64,000 nucleotides of DNA, from the NCBI GenBank assembly GCA_022828595.1, contig JAKGHH010000001.1:125066999-125130998 (forward strand). Direction: 5' to 3'. A model generated the notes under the pieces. It saw only the letters and a list, made by a program, of their open reading frames with translations. It was not told the DNA's origin and ran no database searches. The stretch is from Nelumbo lutea (taxonomy: Eukaryota; Streptophyta; Magnoliopsida; Proteales; Nelumbonaceae). Both the position numbers and the translations under genes were made by a program. Each line of letters starts with the position of its first letter. Positions within the stretch are counted from its first letter, which is position 1. This document shows positions 1 to 12,384 of the stretch, one piece after another.

Positions 1-258
1 GAGAGAGAAGAGAGAAATCAAAGAGAAGAGACTTCAGAAAAGAGTGTGTCAATTACACATTGCTGCCCCACTCAGCTATTTATATTAATAATTTAAAACA
101 TAGTAAACTTACAACATTGCCCCTACTACAAACATAAATAAATAGCAACTGAAAAATAACTGAAATAACTAACTTACTGACACTACTAATATGCTAACAA
201 CAATATAAATAACATGCAAACAACATAGATAAACATATTATTGCTCTATAACTCTACA
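1..258 (-). repeat. 3' LTR of copia-1, partial, with adjacent polypurine tract
   Basis: The stretch ends CTCTACA at 258. On the minus strand it is directly preceded by a purine-rich tract, AACTTAAGGGGGAG (259-272 reversed), which is the expected polypurine tract before a 3' LTR. The same sequence recurs at the right end of the element (12173-12305). The LTR is cut by the window edge. Confidence 0.8.
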
Positions 259-1290
259 CTCCCCCTTAAGTTGGGAGTAGATATCAATTATTCCCAAATT
301 GTGTAAATCTGTCTCCAATTTGGTCTTTGATACTGTCTCAGTGAAGAGATCAACAAGTTGCATGTCGGTGGCAATATATGGAAGACACATTTCTTGAGAA
401 GCAACTCTCTCTAATAACGTGTCAATCCACTTCAATATTCTGAGTTTTGTCATGTTGAACTAGGTTATGAGCAATGTTAATAGCGGCTTGATTATCACAA
501 TACAACATCAGGGTCTTCTCAAAAGCAATGCTCGATTTCTCAAATAGGGATCTCAACTACAATACTTCAGTCACACCATTCGCCATAAATCTATGTTAGG
601 CTTCAAAACTGAAACGGGCCAACAACATTTTGTTTATTGATTCTCCAAGAAACAAGACTTTCTCCTACAAAAGCACAATACCTAGAAGTAGATCTCCTAT
701 CATCAACACACCAAGCCCAATCGGCACATACGTAGACTTCTATTTTCATGTGACCATTATCATTGAAGAGAATGCCTTTTCCTAGGCATCTCTTCAAATA
801 AATAAGGATCCTCTCAACTGCAAGAAGGTGAGCAGTGTGGTTCTAGGGGAATGCATATACTAGCTAACAACACTGACCATATAAGAAATGTTTGGTTATG
901 TAAGGCAAAGATAAATGAGTTTTCCAACCAATCATTGAAACATAACCTTGTCTTCAAGGGGCTCTCCACCTTCTACACTTATCTTATGGTTTGGTTCAAT
1001 AGGTGTGTTAGTAGGTTTAACACCTAGCTTCCTAATTTCTTCCAAAAGGTCGAGAACATACTTCATTCGGGAAACAAAATTCCCATATTTAGACTATACT
1101 TCCTTAATTCCCAAGAAATACATAATTCTCCCAGCGACAAAATTCCTTAATTCACTGGTGTCATTTTTTGTCCCCACAATATCAGCCACATATATAGTAA
1201 GTAGAGTCAAGGAGGAATCCATTTTCTTAATGAAAAGGGTGTGATCTGATTAGGCTTCTACATAGATGAAGTTTTTAAGAGCTTATCTAA
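259..1290 (-). pseudogene. copia-1 reverse transcriptase C-terminus and RNase H
   Basis: Minus-strand translation gives the end of a copia RT followed by RNase H. The catalytic motif region near 1177-1195 reads YVADI instead of the usual YVDDI, so a catalytic aspartate is lost. Downstream one can read the connection segment (like SVEGGEPL, then LVGKLIYL) and the RNase H C-terminus, LVDLFTETVSK, which resembles the usual LADIFTK motif. Several in-frame stops and frameshifts are present. The N-terminal half of the same RT lies beyond the hAT insertion at 6598-7020. Confidence 0.8.
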
Positions 1291-1553
1291 ATTAGGGTTG
1301 TTCATAAGAATGCCCAACCCGACCAAACCGACCAACCCAGACCGACCCAACCCGAGTCAGCCGGGTTTTCATTAGTATCAGTTGGTTTCGGGTTGGGCGA
1401 GTATATAAACCGATATATCGGGTTGGTTTCGATTTTCTTGTGTGAAAACCGAAACCAACCCGACCCGAACCGAACTAGTCTTACTAGTTCAGCAGTTCTT
1501 AGTTTGAGTAGTTTCCTACTTAACTATAACTAGTCTTCTACTAGAACTAGAAG

Positions 1554-1733
1554 GCCCATTAGGCAATTACAATTAGAATAGGCGATCTATCCTAGTTTCT
1601 AACTTTCTATAGTCTTTTACACCAAATAGGCAACCCATTAGGCAATTACAATTAGAATAGGCAATCTATCATAGTTTCTAACTTTCTATAATCTTTTAAC
1701 CAAATAGGCAACCCATTAGGCAATTACAATTAG
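1554..1733. repeat. Tandem repeat, about 78-bp unit, 2.3 copies
   Basis: Units beginning CCCATTAGGCAATTACAATT start near 1554, 1633 and 1712; the third is partial. They differ by only a few substitutions. The array lies in the left subterminal part of the hAT element and encodes nothing recognisable. Confidence 0.85.
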
Positions 1734-2039
1734 AATTCAATTAGGTGTCCTTTATACCTAGATTAGAATTTAGAAAGTTTCTAACTTTCTATTTTATTGA
1801 CAACTTTGTCTTCTCTTAATATCCTCTATTCTCTAACTTGGTTGGTCCACCCCCTCAAGTTCTCAACCCAAGAAATCTTCTATTCTCCTAATCTCTTAAT
1901 CTCTTTTATTCTCATTCTCTCAACTCAAGGCCTCAAGCTCAACTGCTCAAGTCTCATTCTCAAAGTCTCAACTTCAGTCATTCAAATGTTAGTATTTATT
2001 TATTTATTTTTAATTTAATGCATGTTACAAGTTGATATA

Positions 2040-3078
2040 TTTTATTTGTGTTTTGTTTAAGTTTGAGCTTTGAAAAAAATCCAGTTAATGATAATATATT
2101 TGCACAAAAAACTTCAGTTTTGTATGAAAAACCTAATCTATTTAAAATTTTAAATATATATTTATATTTTAATTTAAATAAATTTTATATTTAAAACTAT
2201 TAAATAAGGACATTTCAGTTTTACATAAAAATCGAAATATCTGAAATAAATTATATCTAAAAAATATATATTCTGCAATATATGAGATATATATTTCCAG
2301 AAAATATATACTCCAAATTTCCAATATATTTTATTTGTATGTATATTTTTGTTTATATATATATATATATATATATTTTTTTAAATACCTATTTCAGTTT
2401 TAAATATGTTTCCAGAAAATATATTAAAAATTAAAAACTTTAGTTTTCAGTTTTGTATGAAAAACCTAATCTATTTAAATATATATTTTGGTTTTAATTT
2501 AAATATATTTTATATTTAGAACTGTTAAATAAAGATATTTCGGTTTTGCATAAAAACCAAAATATCTGAAAAAATATATATCTAAAAATTAAATATTCTG
2601 AAATATATCAGATATATATTTCCAGAAAATATATTTTTAAATATTATATATAATATGTGTATTTCCGAAATATATATATATACTATGTGTTTTTATAATA
2701 TTATATATTTCAGTTTTAATTGTTAAATATATTCCAGAAAATATATTCTGAAACTAAAATATAGTAATATATTAAAACTGAAATATAGTAATATATATCT
2801 GAAATATAGTATATATATATATTTATATATAGTATTTAAATATAGTATATATATATATTTCCATAAATATATATCTGATATATTTTGGAATATTTATATA
2901 TATATTTGAAATATAGTAATAGATTTTATAGTAATGTCATAATTTTCATTTTGCACAAAAACTATGTATTTTTATTATATATTTCAATTTTAAATATATT
3001 CCAGAAAATATCTTCTGAAATTTTATATATAATATATATATTTCTGAAATAAATAAAAAATAAATAATATATATATAT

Positions 3079-3113
<35 letters not shown>

Positions 3114-3150
3114 TAAAGCAGAAATATAGTAATATATATCTGAAATATAG

Positions 3151-3186
<36 letters not shown>

Positions 3187-3511
3187 AATTTCCATAAATA
3201 TATATCTGATATATTTCAGAATATATATTTTTCATATATATATATTTGAAATATAGTAATAGATATTTATAGTAATTTCATAATTTGCATTTTGCACAAA
3301 AACTCTGTATTTTTATTATATATTTCAATTTTAATATATTCCAGAAAATATATTCTGAAATTATATATATAATATATATATTTCTGAAATAATTAATTAA
3401 ATATTATATATATAAAGCTGAAATATATTAATATATTAAAACTAAAATATAGTAATATATATATATATTTTCATAAATATATATCTGATATATTTCGGAA
3501 TATACATTTTC

Positions 3512-3562
<51 letters not shown>

Positions 3563-3780
3563 AAATATAGTAATAGATATTTATAGTAATTTCATAATTT
3601 GCACAAAAACTATCTATTTTTACTGAAATATATAAGACATATATATATTTCAAAATCTGAAACATATCAGAATATATGTTTTGGAAACTGAAACATGTTT
3701 TAATTATTTTATATATTTCAGTTTTATTGATGTTAGATAAAAAAAAATAGCATATATAGTTTTTTTATTATAACCAATTA
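2040..3780. repeat. Very AT-rich low-complexity region with repeated ATATA modules and microsatellites
   Basis: This 1.7-kb stretch inside the hAT is almost entirely A and T, with modules such as GAAATATAGTAATATAT and CCAGAAAATATATT repeated many times in diverged form. It includes long (AT)n runs near 3160-3185 and 3508-3560 and a GATA run at about 3079-3110. The apparent ORFs here are Ile/Tyr runs from the microsatellite and are not genes. It separates the left end from the transposase and could hold the promoter or a 5' intron. Confidence 0.8.
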
Positions 3781-3870
3781 GTTGCTTTTTTCTTAATTTG
3801 TTACATTAGGGATGTTCATCTCGAGAAACTCAATAATCATTATAAATTTATAATGGTATTTTGTTTTCAG

Positions 3871-6116
3871 ATGGATCCTAAAAGAAATGAAAATGTGCAT
3901 GGGGTTGATGAAGTTGAAGATCCAATAGCAATGGGCTCAAAGCAAAATAAAAGGCAATGTTCTATATTAAAATCAGAAATTTGGGACAATTTCACTAAAA
4001 TGGAGGATAAGGATGAACCTAAGGCTGCATGTAACTATTGTGGCAAAGACTACGCATGTGACACAAAAAATCATGGCACTAGTAACATGTGGAGTCATTT
4101 GCATCAACAGTGCATGAAATATCCCTATAGGATTGATAAAAGGCAAAAGACTATCTTTTGAGCCTAAAAATGAAGGAGGAAAAGATGGTCTCACTACTGG
4201 TAAGCTAAAAGTAGTGACTTTTAGTGTTGAGGAAGATAGAAATGAGCTTTCTAAAATGGTTATAATTGATGAATTGCCTTTTAAGATTGTGGAGGGGGAA
4301 TGGATTAAGAACTATTCTCGAGCTTTGCAACCTAAGTTTACAATCTCATCACGTATCACAGTTTCTAGAGATTGCATGAAAATTTTTCTTGAGGAGAAGA
4401 TGAAACTGCAAAAAGTGATGAAAAATCAACATATATGTCTTACCACTGATACTTGGTCATTAATCCAAAATTTAAATTATATGTACTTGACAGCAAATTG
4501 GAATGATAGTGAATGGAATTTGAACAAAAAAAAAATAAACTTTTGTCAAGTTCCTAACCACAAGGGAGAAACAATCGGTAAGACTATTGATGATTGCTTA
4601 CTAGAATGGGGCATTGATGGAATTTTTACAATTACTGTTAATAATGCAATTTCTAATGATGGTGCAATTAGATATTTAAAAAGAAAAACTAGGGATTGGA
4701 AATGCACCATCTTAGAACATGAATTCGCGCATTTAAGATGTTCTGCTCATATTGTGAATTTGATAGTGAAAGAATGATTGAAAGAATTACATGACTCTAT
4801 TCTCAAAATCCGAAATGCAGTAAGATATGTGAGATCATCCCCATCTAGGTTTCAAACTTTCAAAAGGTGTGTTGAGAATGAGAAAATAGAAAATATTAAT
4901 CTTATATGCCTTGATGTTGAGACTAGGTGGAATTCTACCTATTTGATGTTGAAAGTTGCTGAAAATTTTGAAAGAGCTTTTGATCGGCTAGGTGAGGATG
5001 ACCCAAGATATCTCTTATAATTTGAAGGCAATGATGAGGATGAGAATGAGGAGAGTGGAGGTGGGAATAGGAGAGGAAAATGGAGAGGGAATAAGCATGT
5101 TGGGCCTCCTAATTATGATGATTGAGATAACGACAAATGTTTTGTGAAGTTTCTAATGCTTTTCTATAATGTAACATTGCGGTTTTCAGGATTTCTTTAT
5201 GTCACATCGAAAGCATTTTTTCATGAATTTGTGGCATTGCAAACTATGCTGGTTCGTTTATGTAGAAGTGGAGACAGTCTCTTGATTTCTATGGCAAAGC
5301 GCATGAAACGGAAGTTTGATAAATATTGGGAGAACCTTGAAAATCTGAATTTCTTGTTATATGTTGCCATTGTTTTGGATCCTTGTTACAAATTAAAATA
5401 TGTAAAATTTTGTTTTGGTCAAATATATGATAGTTTGAGGGCTAGAGAAATGACTGAGAGAGTAGAGGAAACTCTTAATCGTTTATATTACCATTATCAT
5501 TATCATAATTGCAATTCAAATTTTAATGCTGGACATGAAGCATCAAGTTCAAGTAAAGCTTCTAATGAGATGGATTTCGATGATAATGAAGATGATACAT
5601 TGAAATTCTTAGCATCTCAATTTGCAAAACACTTAGAAAGTGAAAAAAGTGAAGATAGTAAATATGGGGTTGCAAGGTATTTGTTAAAGAATTGTGAAAA
5701 GCCAAGTGATTCATTTGATATTTTGATTTGGTGGAAAATGAATTTTCAAAAGTATCATATACTTTCTCAAATAGCAAGAGATGTCTTGGCCATGTCAATT
5801 TTTATAGTTACTTTTGAATCAACATTCAATACAAGTGGGTGTTTACTTGATCCATTTAAGAGTTCACTATCTCCAAAAATGGTAGAGGCTCTTATATGTG
5901 GCCAAGATTGGTTATGGTCCAAACCAATCCCAATTGATGTTCGATAAGCTATAGATGAAGTGGAAAAATATGAAGAAATTGCATTAGGTAATATTTGTTA
6001 TATTGTAAATAAACTTTATTTCATAATATTATTTATAACTTATGTAATTTTTTGGGTTACATACTAATATTTGTTTCTTTGTTTTAGAATTGTCAGGAAC
6101 AATGGAACAAGTGTAA
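3871..6116 (+). pseudogene. hAT transposase, BED zinc finger plus hAT dimerisation domain (RICESLEEPER/DAYSLEEPER-like)
   Basis: The N-terminus (ATG at 3871, directly after a TTTTCAG acceptor-like site) carries a BED zinc finger: C54 and C57 (CNYC), then H76 and C81. A frameshift near 4135-4160 moves the frame to the transposase body, which runs to 5947 and ends in the hAT C-terminal dimerisation region (WWK near 5730, then a degenerate ARDVLA...STFNTSG...LDPFKSSL...ALICGQDWL signature near 5775-5920). In-frame stops occur at 4775, 5018, 5123 and 5945. A likely 100-bp intron (5988-6087, GTAATA to TTTTAG) precedes the last residues and a stop at 6114-6116. The family is known to give rise to both transposases and domesticated plant regulators. 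The stops here argue against domestication. Confidence 0.9.
5988..6087 (+). other. Probable terminal intron of the hAT transposase
   Basis: The donor G|GTAATATTTG and acceptor TTGTTTTAG|AA bracket a T-rich 100-bp segment. Joining the sides keeps the frame (…EEIAL then ELSGTMEQV and stop at 6114), which fits the usual hAT C-terminal tail. Confidence 0.6.
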
Positions 6117-6597
6117 TTATGTGAGTCATTAGCATGGCCGCATTTCTTCTTCAAACATGAAGTTCCAAAGCCCATTAGGCCACCTTTTTGAATGGTTGCA
6201 AGCAACTTTGGATTAGTGATTAATGAACAACTTTTGTGATTAACTTTTCATTTAAATGTTATCATAGGAGATGGCTGAAATGATGTTCAATTTATTATTG
6301 TTTTTATTTCTTACTTGACACTTGTTTTTACATGAAGAAGTTATTGATTTTATTCTTTACCTGAATTAACTTCATATTTATCTTGGACTCTTGAACATTA
6401 ACTAATTCAGATTTTATTCGGTTTTGTACAGGAGCAAAACCGAAACCAACCCAAACCAACTCAAACCGACCAGGTCGGTTTGGCCTATCAGTGGGTTGGT
6501 TTCGATTTCCACCTCAGGTAACCTGACCAGGTCGGGTCGGTTGGGAAAACCCCAATAAACCGACCCAACCCGACCCGTGAACACCCCTAGTCTAAAT

Positions 6598-9500
6598 CTA
6601 TCAAACCATGTTTTTGGAGACTATTTCAGTCCATATAAGTCTTTATTCAACTGACAAACATTCTTCAACGCTTATGTACTAGCAATCTAGGAGGTAACCC
6701 TATATACACCTCATCTTGCAAATCACCATTGAGGAAGACATTTTTGACATTCATTTGAAACAATGGCTATGAGAAATTTATTGCAATGGATAGTAAAACT
6801 TTGATAGTATTCATCTTGGCTACTAGTGCAAAAGTCTTCAAATAATCTATGTCATATGTTTGTATAAACCCCTTTGTAAATAATCTGACCTTATATCTTT
6901 CAATAGAGCCATCAACATTATGTTTAACTGTAAACACCCATCTACACCTAACTAGTTTCTTCCCTTTAGATTGATAAATTAACTATCGTATATTGTTTTT
7001 TAAAAGTTCATCCATCTATACCTTCATTGCATCCTTCCACTTAGGTACTAACATAACTTACTACACTGTTCTAGAATGGAAATAGTTGTAATAGATGTCA
7101 AAAAAGATTTATAGGATGGATACAAATGATCATAAAACAGAAACTGAGAAATACAATGAACTGTAGATGAGATACAATGGTGCTTCCCTTTATAAACTGC
7201 AATTGGAAGATCAAGATCATCTAAAGGAGGAGGAGAAGGCTCAACATTAGGAGGTATCTTATCTATACTGGGAGACAAGTAAGTTGTGTTACCTAGATCT
7301 AGAGACATAGAGGAAACTGGAATTGGCCTAGATTGCTGAGGACCGAAGTCAACCTGTCTCCACTTTCTTTGGAATACCCTCAAATCCCTACACTATTGAC
7401 AACCCTCCTCACTATAATCCCCTTTAGTGATTGAGACAGGTAATGGAATTTTTGATGTAGGTGAACCCATCTCACTACTCTCCTCCTTAAAAGAAATTCT
7501 ATGATAGTAGGGTACATCCTCAAAGAATGTGACATCCATAAAAATAAACCATTACCTATAAATATGTTCATAGTAATAATATCCCTTTTTATTTTGTACA
7601 TACCCAAGAAAAATACATTTGGATGCTTTGGGGTCAAACTTGGAGTTGTAAGGCCTAAGAATCTAAACAAAGCAAGTACATCCAAAGGTCTTAAGGGAAT
7701 AGTAAACAGGTCCTTATCGGGATATAAAAAGTTAAATGGACTTTTTATGTCTAGGACCATAAAGAAACTCGGTTAATGAGGTATACAACAGTATGGATAT
7801 AGAATCCCCATAGAAACGTGCAGGAACATTAGAGTTTAGCATAATGCTTCTAGCCACTTCCAGTATATGCCCATTCTTCCTCTTAGCAACCCTATTTTGT
7901 TGAAATGAATGAGGACGGGTGTTCTGATGGATAACCCCATGGTTAAGGAAATATGAAACCAATGGTTATGCAAAATAATTTTTAGTATTATCAAATTTGA
8001 AAATTTTGATTTTGACTCCAAATTTGGTTAAAACCATCTGATGGTGCATAAGATAAACCAATGAGTGCATTAGATAAACCAATGAGAAACGAGTATAGTC
8101 ATCAACAAACAACAAAAAATATCTATATCCCCCCATACCAATGATGCGGTATGGTCCCTAAACATCAGTATGCACAATTTTCAAAGTAATACTACACATT
8201 TTATTGCTTAAAGAATAGGCTGTTCTAAAGGACTTTGCAAGTTCATAACATTCACATTTTAAATTAGACATTTGAACTAACGTAAATGACAAATGACCTA
8301 ATCGATCTGGCTCATAGACTAAGAAACTAATGACCTCCCAACTTCTTTATCTTCCCCATGTGAATGCCCTCCAAGTAGGTAGATTTCATTTGTCTCATGG
8401 CCAATCCTAATAACCTTCCTTTGCCTCCAAATCCTGAAAAACACATCGATCAAAAAAGAAGTTACTGAATAGTTTTGAAGATGACATTAGACAATCTAAC
8501 GTCTCCCTTACCAAAAATGGAAACAATGGAGCCATTAGCAATGAACACTTTGTCTCTACCAGAAGATAAGCAATAAGTAGTAAACAATGAAGATAAGCCA
8601 GTGGTCATATGGTTGGATGCACCTAAATCTATATCCTAAGTAGGTTCATTGTTACCTGAGGTTGATGCATAATATGCTGAAGCCCTTGTACCTAAATGAG
8701 AAAATGGTGAAGTGGGAGAAGCAGATGTTGTAGCTAGTAGCTAAGATGAGGAGGCTAGAGTGCCAATTTCACTTTCCATCTAAGTCAAAGTAGCTCGGAC
8801 AACAACTAAAGTGTTTAGGGATGTGGCTTTTATGCTAGAGGATGATACACCATCAGTAGTAATTGCTACATTGGTATTCACTTTTTTGTTTCTGAGCTTT
8901 GCTGGAATTAGATGTGGATACAACTTCCAACAAGTGTCCCTAGTATGCTTCGGTTTCTTGCAATGACTACAAACTAATCCCCTCTTGTTTTCTTTCTTCA
9001 TATCCCTTTCCTTGTCACCCCAAAATTTTGGTTTCACTGATGCTTGGGCTGATTCTATAGGTTGATATTGTAACATAATCTTTCTCCTACTTTTTTCACT
9101 GTGTACTAAGGAATAGGACTGAAATAATATCACATTCTCTCTCGTGAGGAGTTGTTGCCTCATAATATCATATTCTGAATTCAAACTAGCTAGGAATTAA
9201 AAAACCATATTGGTTTCAACCTATTTTCTGTATGTTTGTGCATACTTCTAACTTTCCCACTCAATTGTCTCAAGGTGATCAATTTCATGCCATAAAGATC
9301 TCAAAGTGGAGAAATAAACCGAGACAGGTTTCTCTCATTGCTTAAGATTATTGACTTCACATTTCAACTCATAGGCCCTAGCAACAATAAGTGGCTGGGA
9401 ATAGATTTCTCTCCTGATGTCCCAAATTTCCTTAGTAGTTTTGACTTATATGAGGTTGAATGAAATTATACAGCCAAGTCATGACCAAATAGTTCGCCTG

Positions 9501-9719
9501 AACTCATTTGGCATATGATGGGTCTTCCTTGGTTTATTTACATCCCCCATCACATATTTCAATTTTCGTCTAGCCCCAATAGCCATTATAGCCGATTGAA
9601 CCGATTCCAAGTAATTCGATCCATCAAATTTGGCAGTGATAATCTGAAAAATATTTTCAGTCATGTTTTCCAGCCCCCAAAACACCATCCCCTTGAGTCT
9701 TTAATTGAGCTCCTGCCAT
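6598..9719 (-). pseudogene. copia-1 gag, protease, integrase and RT N-terminus
   Basis: Reading the minus strand from 9719: gag N-terminus (FDGSNYLESVQ near 9620), gag C-terminus with a CX2CX4HX4C knuckle (C-SH-C-KKPK-H-TRDT-C near 8960), a protease remnant near 8600 in which the usual DSGA reads DLGA, and integrase (HPSSFQQNRVAKRKNGH near 7900, resembling the usual PQQNGVAERKN). The inter-domain linker follows (7048-7760), then the RT N-terminus (YKVRLFTKGF near 6900, MNVKNVFLNGDL near 6750). Frameshifts and stops break it throughout. RT resumes at 1290 on the far side of the hAT. Confidence 0.85.
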
Positions 9720-9916
9720 CTCTATTAAGAAATTTACCAAAAAGAGCTATTTTTATGTTGAAACAGAAGTAATTATCACTTAGAAATTGCCAACAACCAA
9801 CCTGGAATGTTGAAAAATGTTTAACAAACACTTAGAAATGTTGAAATAGACCTAATAATCTCCCAAAGATTATTATCAATCAATGTAGAATGTTGAAACA
9901 AGTCTAATTGGTACCC

Positions 9917-10105
9917 AAGGGCGGAGCTAGGAATTTTTTATGAGGGGACCCCAAACTTATGGATGGGCCATAGGGGGGGACAACCATTGGGTGAGAAGTG
10001 AGGGGAGAGAGGAAACTTACATAGAAAATATGTATTCAGTGTGCAAATTTCTAAACCATAGGGGGGGCCATGGCTCCCCTGGGTTCCCCCCTAGATCCGC
10101 CCCTG
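9917..10105. mobile_element. MITE, Mutator-like, 189 bp
   Basis: The ends are AAGGGCGGAGCTAGGA and, inverted, CTAGATCCGCCCCTG. The flanks are TTGGTACCC (9908-9916) and TTGTTACCC (10106-10114), a 9-bp duplication with one mismatch, which fits Mutator-like elements. It lies 200 bp upstream of the copia-1 gag start. The short ORF across it is accidental. Confidence 0.8.
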
Positions 10106-10114
10106 TTGTTACCC

Positions 10115-10768
10115 ATAAACTAATAACCGTCAAAATACTATTGTTTAAATAAGAGAATTGATCATGGGTTTAGGAAAACCCTCAAAAAATAAGAGAAATC
10201 AGAAAACTCCTAGCTGCTCATTTCCAGATCATTCTAATAGGTTTCTGATTGTTGTCAATCTCAAAGAAAAACTGAAACTTACCTAGAATAGGCTAGCCGC
10301 CACTTCCAATCCTAAATTTGAATCAGACGTTTCGTCTTTTTTCATGCATATCGACGAAAAACTAAAAGAAAAATTTAAAGGGGAAAAGTAAGCTTCTTTT
10401 CCCCAAAATAAGCCTTCTTTCACCCCCAAATGACTCTAAAACTCCAAAATTCATTCCTAGAGTGCTAGATTTGCAAAAGTTTGCAAGAAACAAGTGTGAA
10501 TTGCTACTTTCTTTTAAGATTTTTCAAATTTTGAAAACATATGGAAAAATAGGTTTTTTTTCAATTTTTTATAACATCTTGTGATTTATTTTTTTCTTGA
10601 ATGTTTAAATTTATGTTATACATTTCTTACATTCAAAATGACAATTGTTTTTGCATTATCAGTAGATTTATGGAAATTTTATGAAGACATTTGGGGAAAA
10701 TATAAATTAAAAAAAAAATTGAAAATATAATTTTTTCTCTGCCTATAAAGACTAAATATGTTTTAGAT
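10115..10768. other. Non-coding 5' leader region of copia-1
   Basis: No gene or recognisable domain is seen. The sequence becomes more AT-rich to the right. A primer binding site should lie between here and the 5' LTR but was not recognised. Confidence 0.4.
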
Positions 10769-11120
10769 CTATGGATTTATCTATCATATCCATAGACAAT
10801 TTGAAATTTCTTCTTTAATAATTATTTTTATATTTTTAGAATTAAAAAATAGATAATTAATTAATTATATTTTATCATTTGATCACAATGATTGAATATA
10901 TTATAATTCTATGGATTTATCTATCATATCCATAGACAATTTGAAATTTCTTCTTTAATAATTATTTTTATATTTTTAGAATTAAAAAATAGATAATTAA
11001 TTAATTATATTTTATCATTTGATCACAATGATTGAATATATTATAATTCTATGGATGATCTATCGTATCCACAAAGCAATTGAAACTTCCTCTAATAAAT
11101 ATTTTTTGATATATTATATA
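10769..11120. repeat. Exact 140-bp tandem duplication plus a degenerate third copy
   Basis: Bases 10769-10908 and 10909-11048 are identical by direct reading, both beginning CTATGGATTTATCTATCATA. A third, diverged partial copy starts at 11049 (CTATGGATGATCTATCGTAT). The unit is AT-rich and non-coding. Perfect identity in otherwise decayed surroundings means the duplication is recent. Confidence 0.92.
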
Positions 11121-11830
11121 ATGTTTATTTATTTTTTATAATTTTTGGAAATAAGTAATAAATCATTATTAATTATATTTTCACATAGAAGTTGTGCCAA
11201 TGCATGTTTTATGCTTGGATATGAGAGTTGGGATTTTCACATCCCATAAAATATCAAAACTTAAGAATTATAATTTATAAATTATAGTTAAGCATAGGAT
11301 TTTTAATGAAATTATAATTAACTACAATATTATTCTTCATAAAATCATTAAAATATATTAATTTAATATATATATATATATATACACCTCATTGAGGCCT
11401 TATATTTAGTGTTGTTGATGTATTTTTGTGATTTATTATATTATTTATAGTGTTTCCAAGTGTATCTATGTGTATCTTAGTTTTTCTTTGATACACATGC
11501 ATATGCAAGGCGTATCCCAATACGTCTCTTAAAATTGCCTTTCCGATACACTTGACGTTTTCGACTTTGAACCTTGATTTGAACCCTAATCTTGAATTTC
11601 TTTCATTCCCTCTGATTCATCCTGGTCACTAGACACTTTCCAAGGCTTTACAATCCCTTAAAAAATTGATGCACTCTACCAGTAATCTCCAAGAACCAGT
11701 CGATGGACCAATCTTACTAAAACTTCCAACCATAGGAAGTTCTTATGTAGTTGGTCTGATTAGATCCACATGAGAAATCCTAGGTTGGTTCTGTTACCAA
11801 CTTGTCTTGTAGAGACTGTAATCAATCCTA
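11121..11830. other. AT-rich non-coding stretch
   Basis: No gene is seen. It contains a short (AT)n run at about 11370-11384 and sequence with no recognised homology. It probably belongs to the copia-1 5' region or to undetected insertions in it. Confidence 0.4.
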
Positions 11831-12305
11831 CCAGCCCACTCAGCAATTTAAATTAATATTTTAAAACAAGGTTTTTAAAGTCAAACCGGACCACAAACCA
11901 TTTAGGGGACTCGTTCCCAGGTCGAATGGTCCAACCGTTCGAACCGAACGGATGGCCCATTCTAACAAAAAATAAAAAATTAAAAAAAATGGCCAAAACC
12001 ATTGGACGGTTCAAATGGTTTGACTGCCCATGTCCGCGATTTTCTAACCAAATCAACAGTTTTTGGCATAATAACGGTTTTAGGTAAAACGGAATTGATC
12101 ACCTTACTGGTTCCTAGTTTTTCCTGTTCGACCATCGGTCCGGTCCGGTTTTGAAAACCATGGTTTAAAACATAGTAAACTTATAATATTCCCCTACTAC
12201 TAACATAAATAAACAACATCTGAAAATTAATTGAAATAACTTATTGACACTACTAACATGCTAACAGCAACAAAAATAAACATATTATTGCTCTACAGCT
12301 CTACA
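11831..12305 (-). repeat. 5' LTR of copia-1 (right copy, degenerate)
   Basis: Bases 11831-11868 and 12164-12305 align with 75-258 of the left LTR: CCCACTCAGC…TTAAAAC, then ACATAGTAAACTTA, and finally ATATTATTGCTCTA with the CTCTACA end. A 295-bp MITE separates the halves. The left boundary of this LTR is not clear. Confidence 0.7.
11869..12163. mobile_element. Mutator-like MITE, 295 bp, with exact 9-bp target duplication
   Basis: Flanks TTTAAAACA at 11860-11868 and 12164-12172 are identical. The ends are imperfect inverted repeats: AGGTTTTTAAAGTCAAACCGG at the left, and GTCCGGTTTTGAAAACCATGG at the right. The interior is full of AACCGTTCGAACCG-type motifs. A related 495-bp copy lies at 61858-62352, and the element split by Tat-1 (34979 onwards) has similar interior motifs. 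Confidence 0.85.
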
Positions 12306-12384
12306 AAAACATTCAAAGTGGGACCCAAATTTAATTATGTCACGACTCATGACTAGTTTTATATGTTTGTTGCTTATATAATTA

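Larger units (their letters stand above)
1293..6589 (+). mobile_element. hAT DNA transposon inserted in copia-1 reverse transcriptase
   Basis: The ends are inverted: TAGGGTTGTTCA at 1293 and, at the right end, TGAACACCCCTA finishing at 6589. The flanking 8-bp duplication is ATCTAAAT (1285-1292) against GTCTAAAT (6590-6597), 7 of 8 matching, as expected for hAT. Subterminal regions on both sides are dense in CCGACCCAACCC-type motifs, typical of hAT ends that bind transposase. A transposase pseudogene lies at 3871-6116. The element joins two halves of a copia RT, so it inserted after that retroelement. Confidence 0.92.
1..12305 (-). mobile_element. Ty1/copia retrotransposon (copia-1), nested and degenerate
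   Basis: The 3' LTR lies at the left edge and the 5' LTR ends at 12305. The two share a recognisable stretch (about 80-258 against 11831-12305, after removing a MITE), both ending in CTCTACA. Between them, on the minus strand, lie gag, protease, integrase, reverse transcriptase and RNase H remnants in copia order. A hAT transposon (1293-6589) interrupts RT, and two MITEs sit in the 5' part. Many stops and frameshifts show the element is dead. The outer edge of the 3' LTR is outside the window, so the target-site duplication cannot be checked. No TGGTATCAGAGC primer site was found next to the right LTR. Confidence 0.85.

Noticed and set aside
948..1244. 98-codon plus-strand ORF
   Set aside because: Antisense shadow of the copia-1 reverse transcriptase.
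1554..1733. Regularly spaced repeats considered as a CRISPR-like array
   Set aside because: Units are contiguous tandem copies without spacers and the genome is a plant.
2962..3235. Two overlapping minus-strand ORFs rich in Ile and Tyr
   Set aside because: They are translations of AT and GATA microsatellites inside the hAT; no domain and no coding bias.
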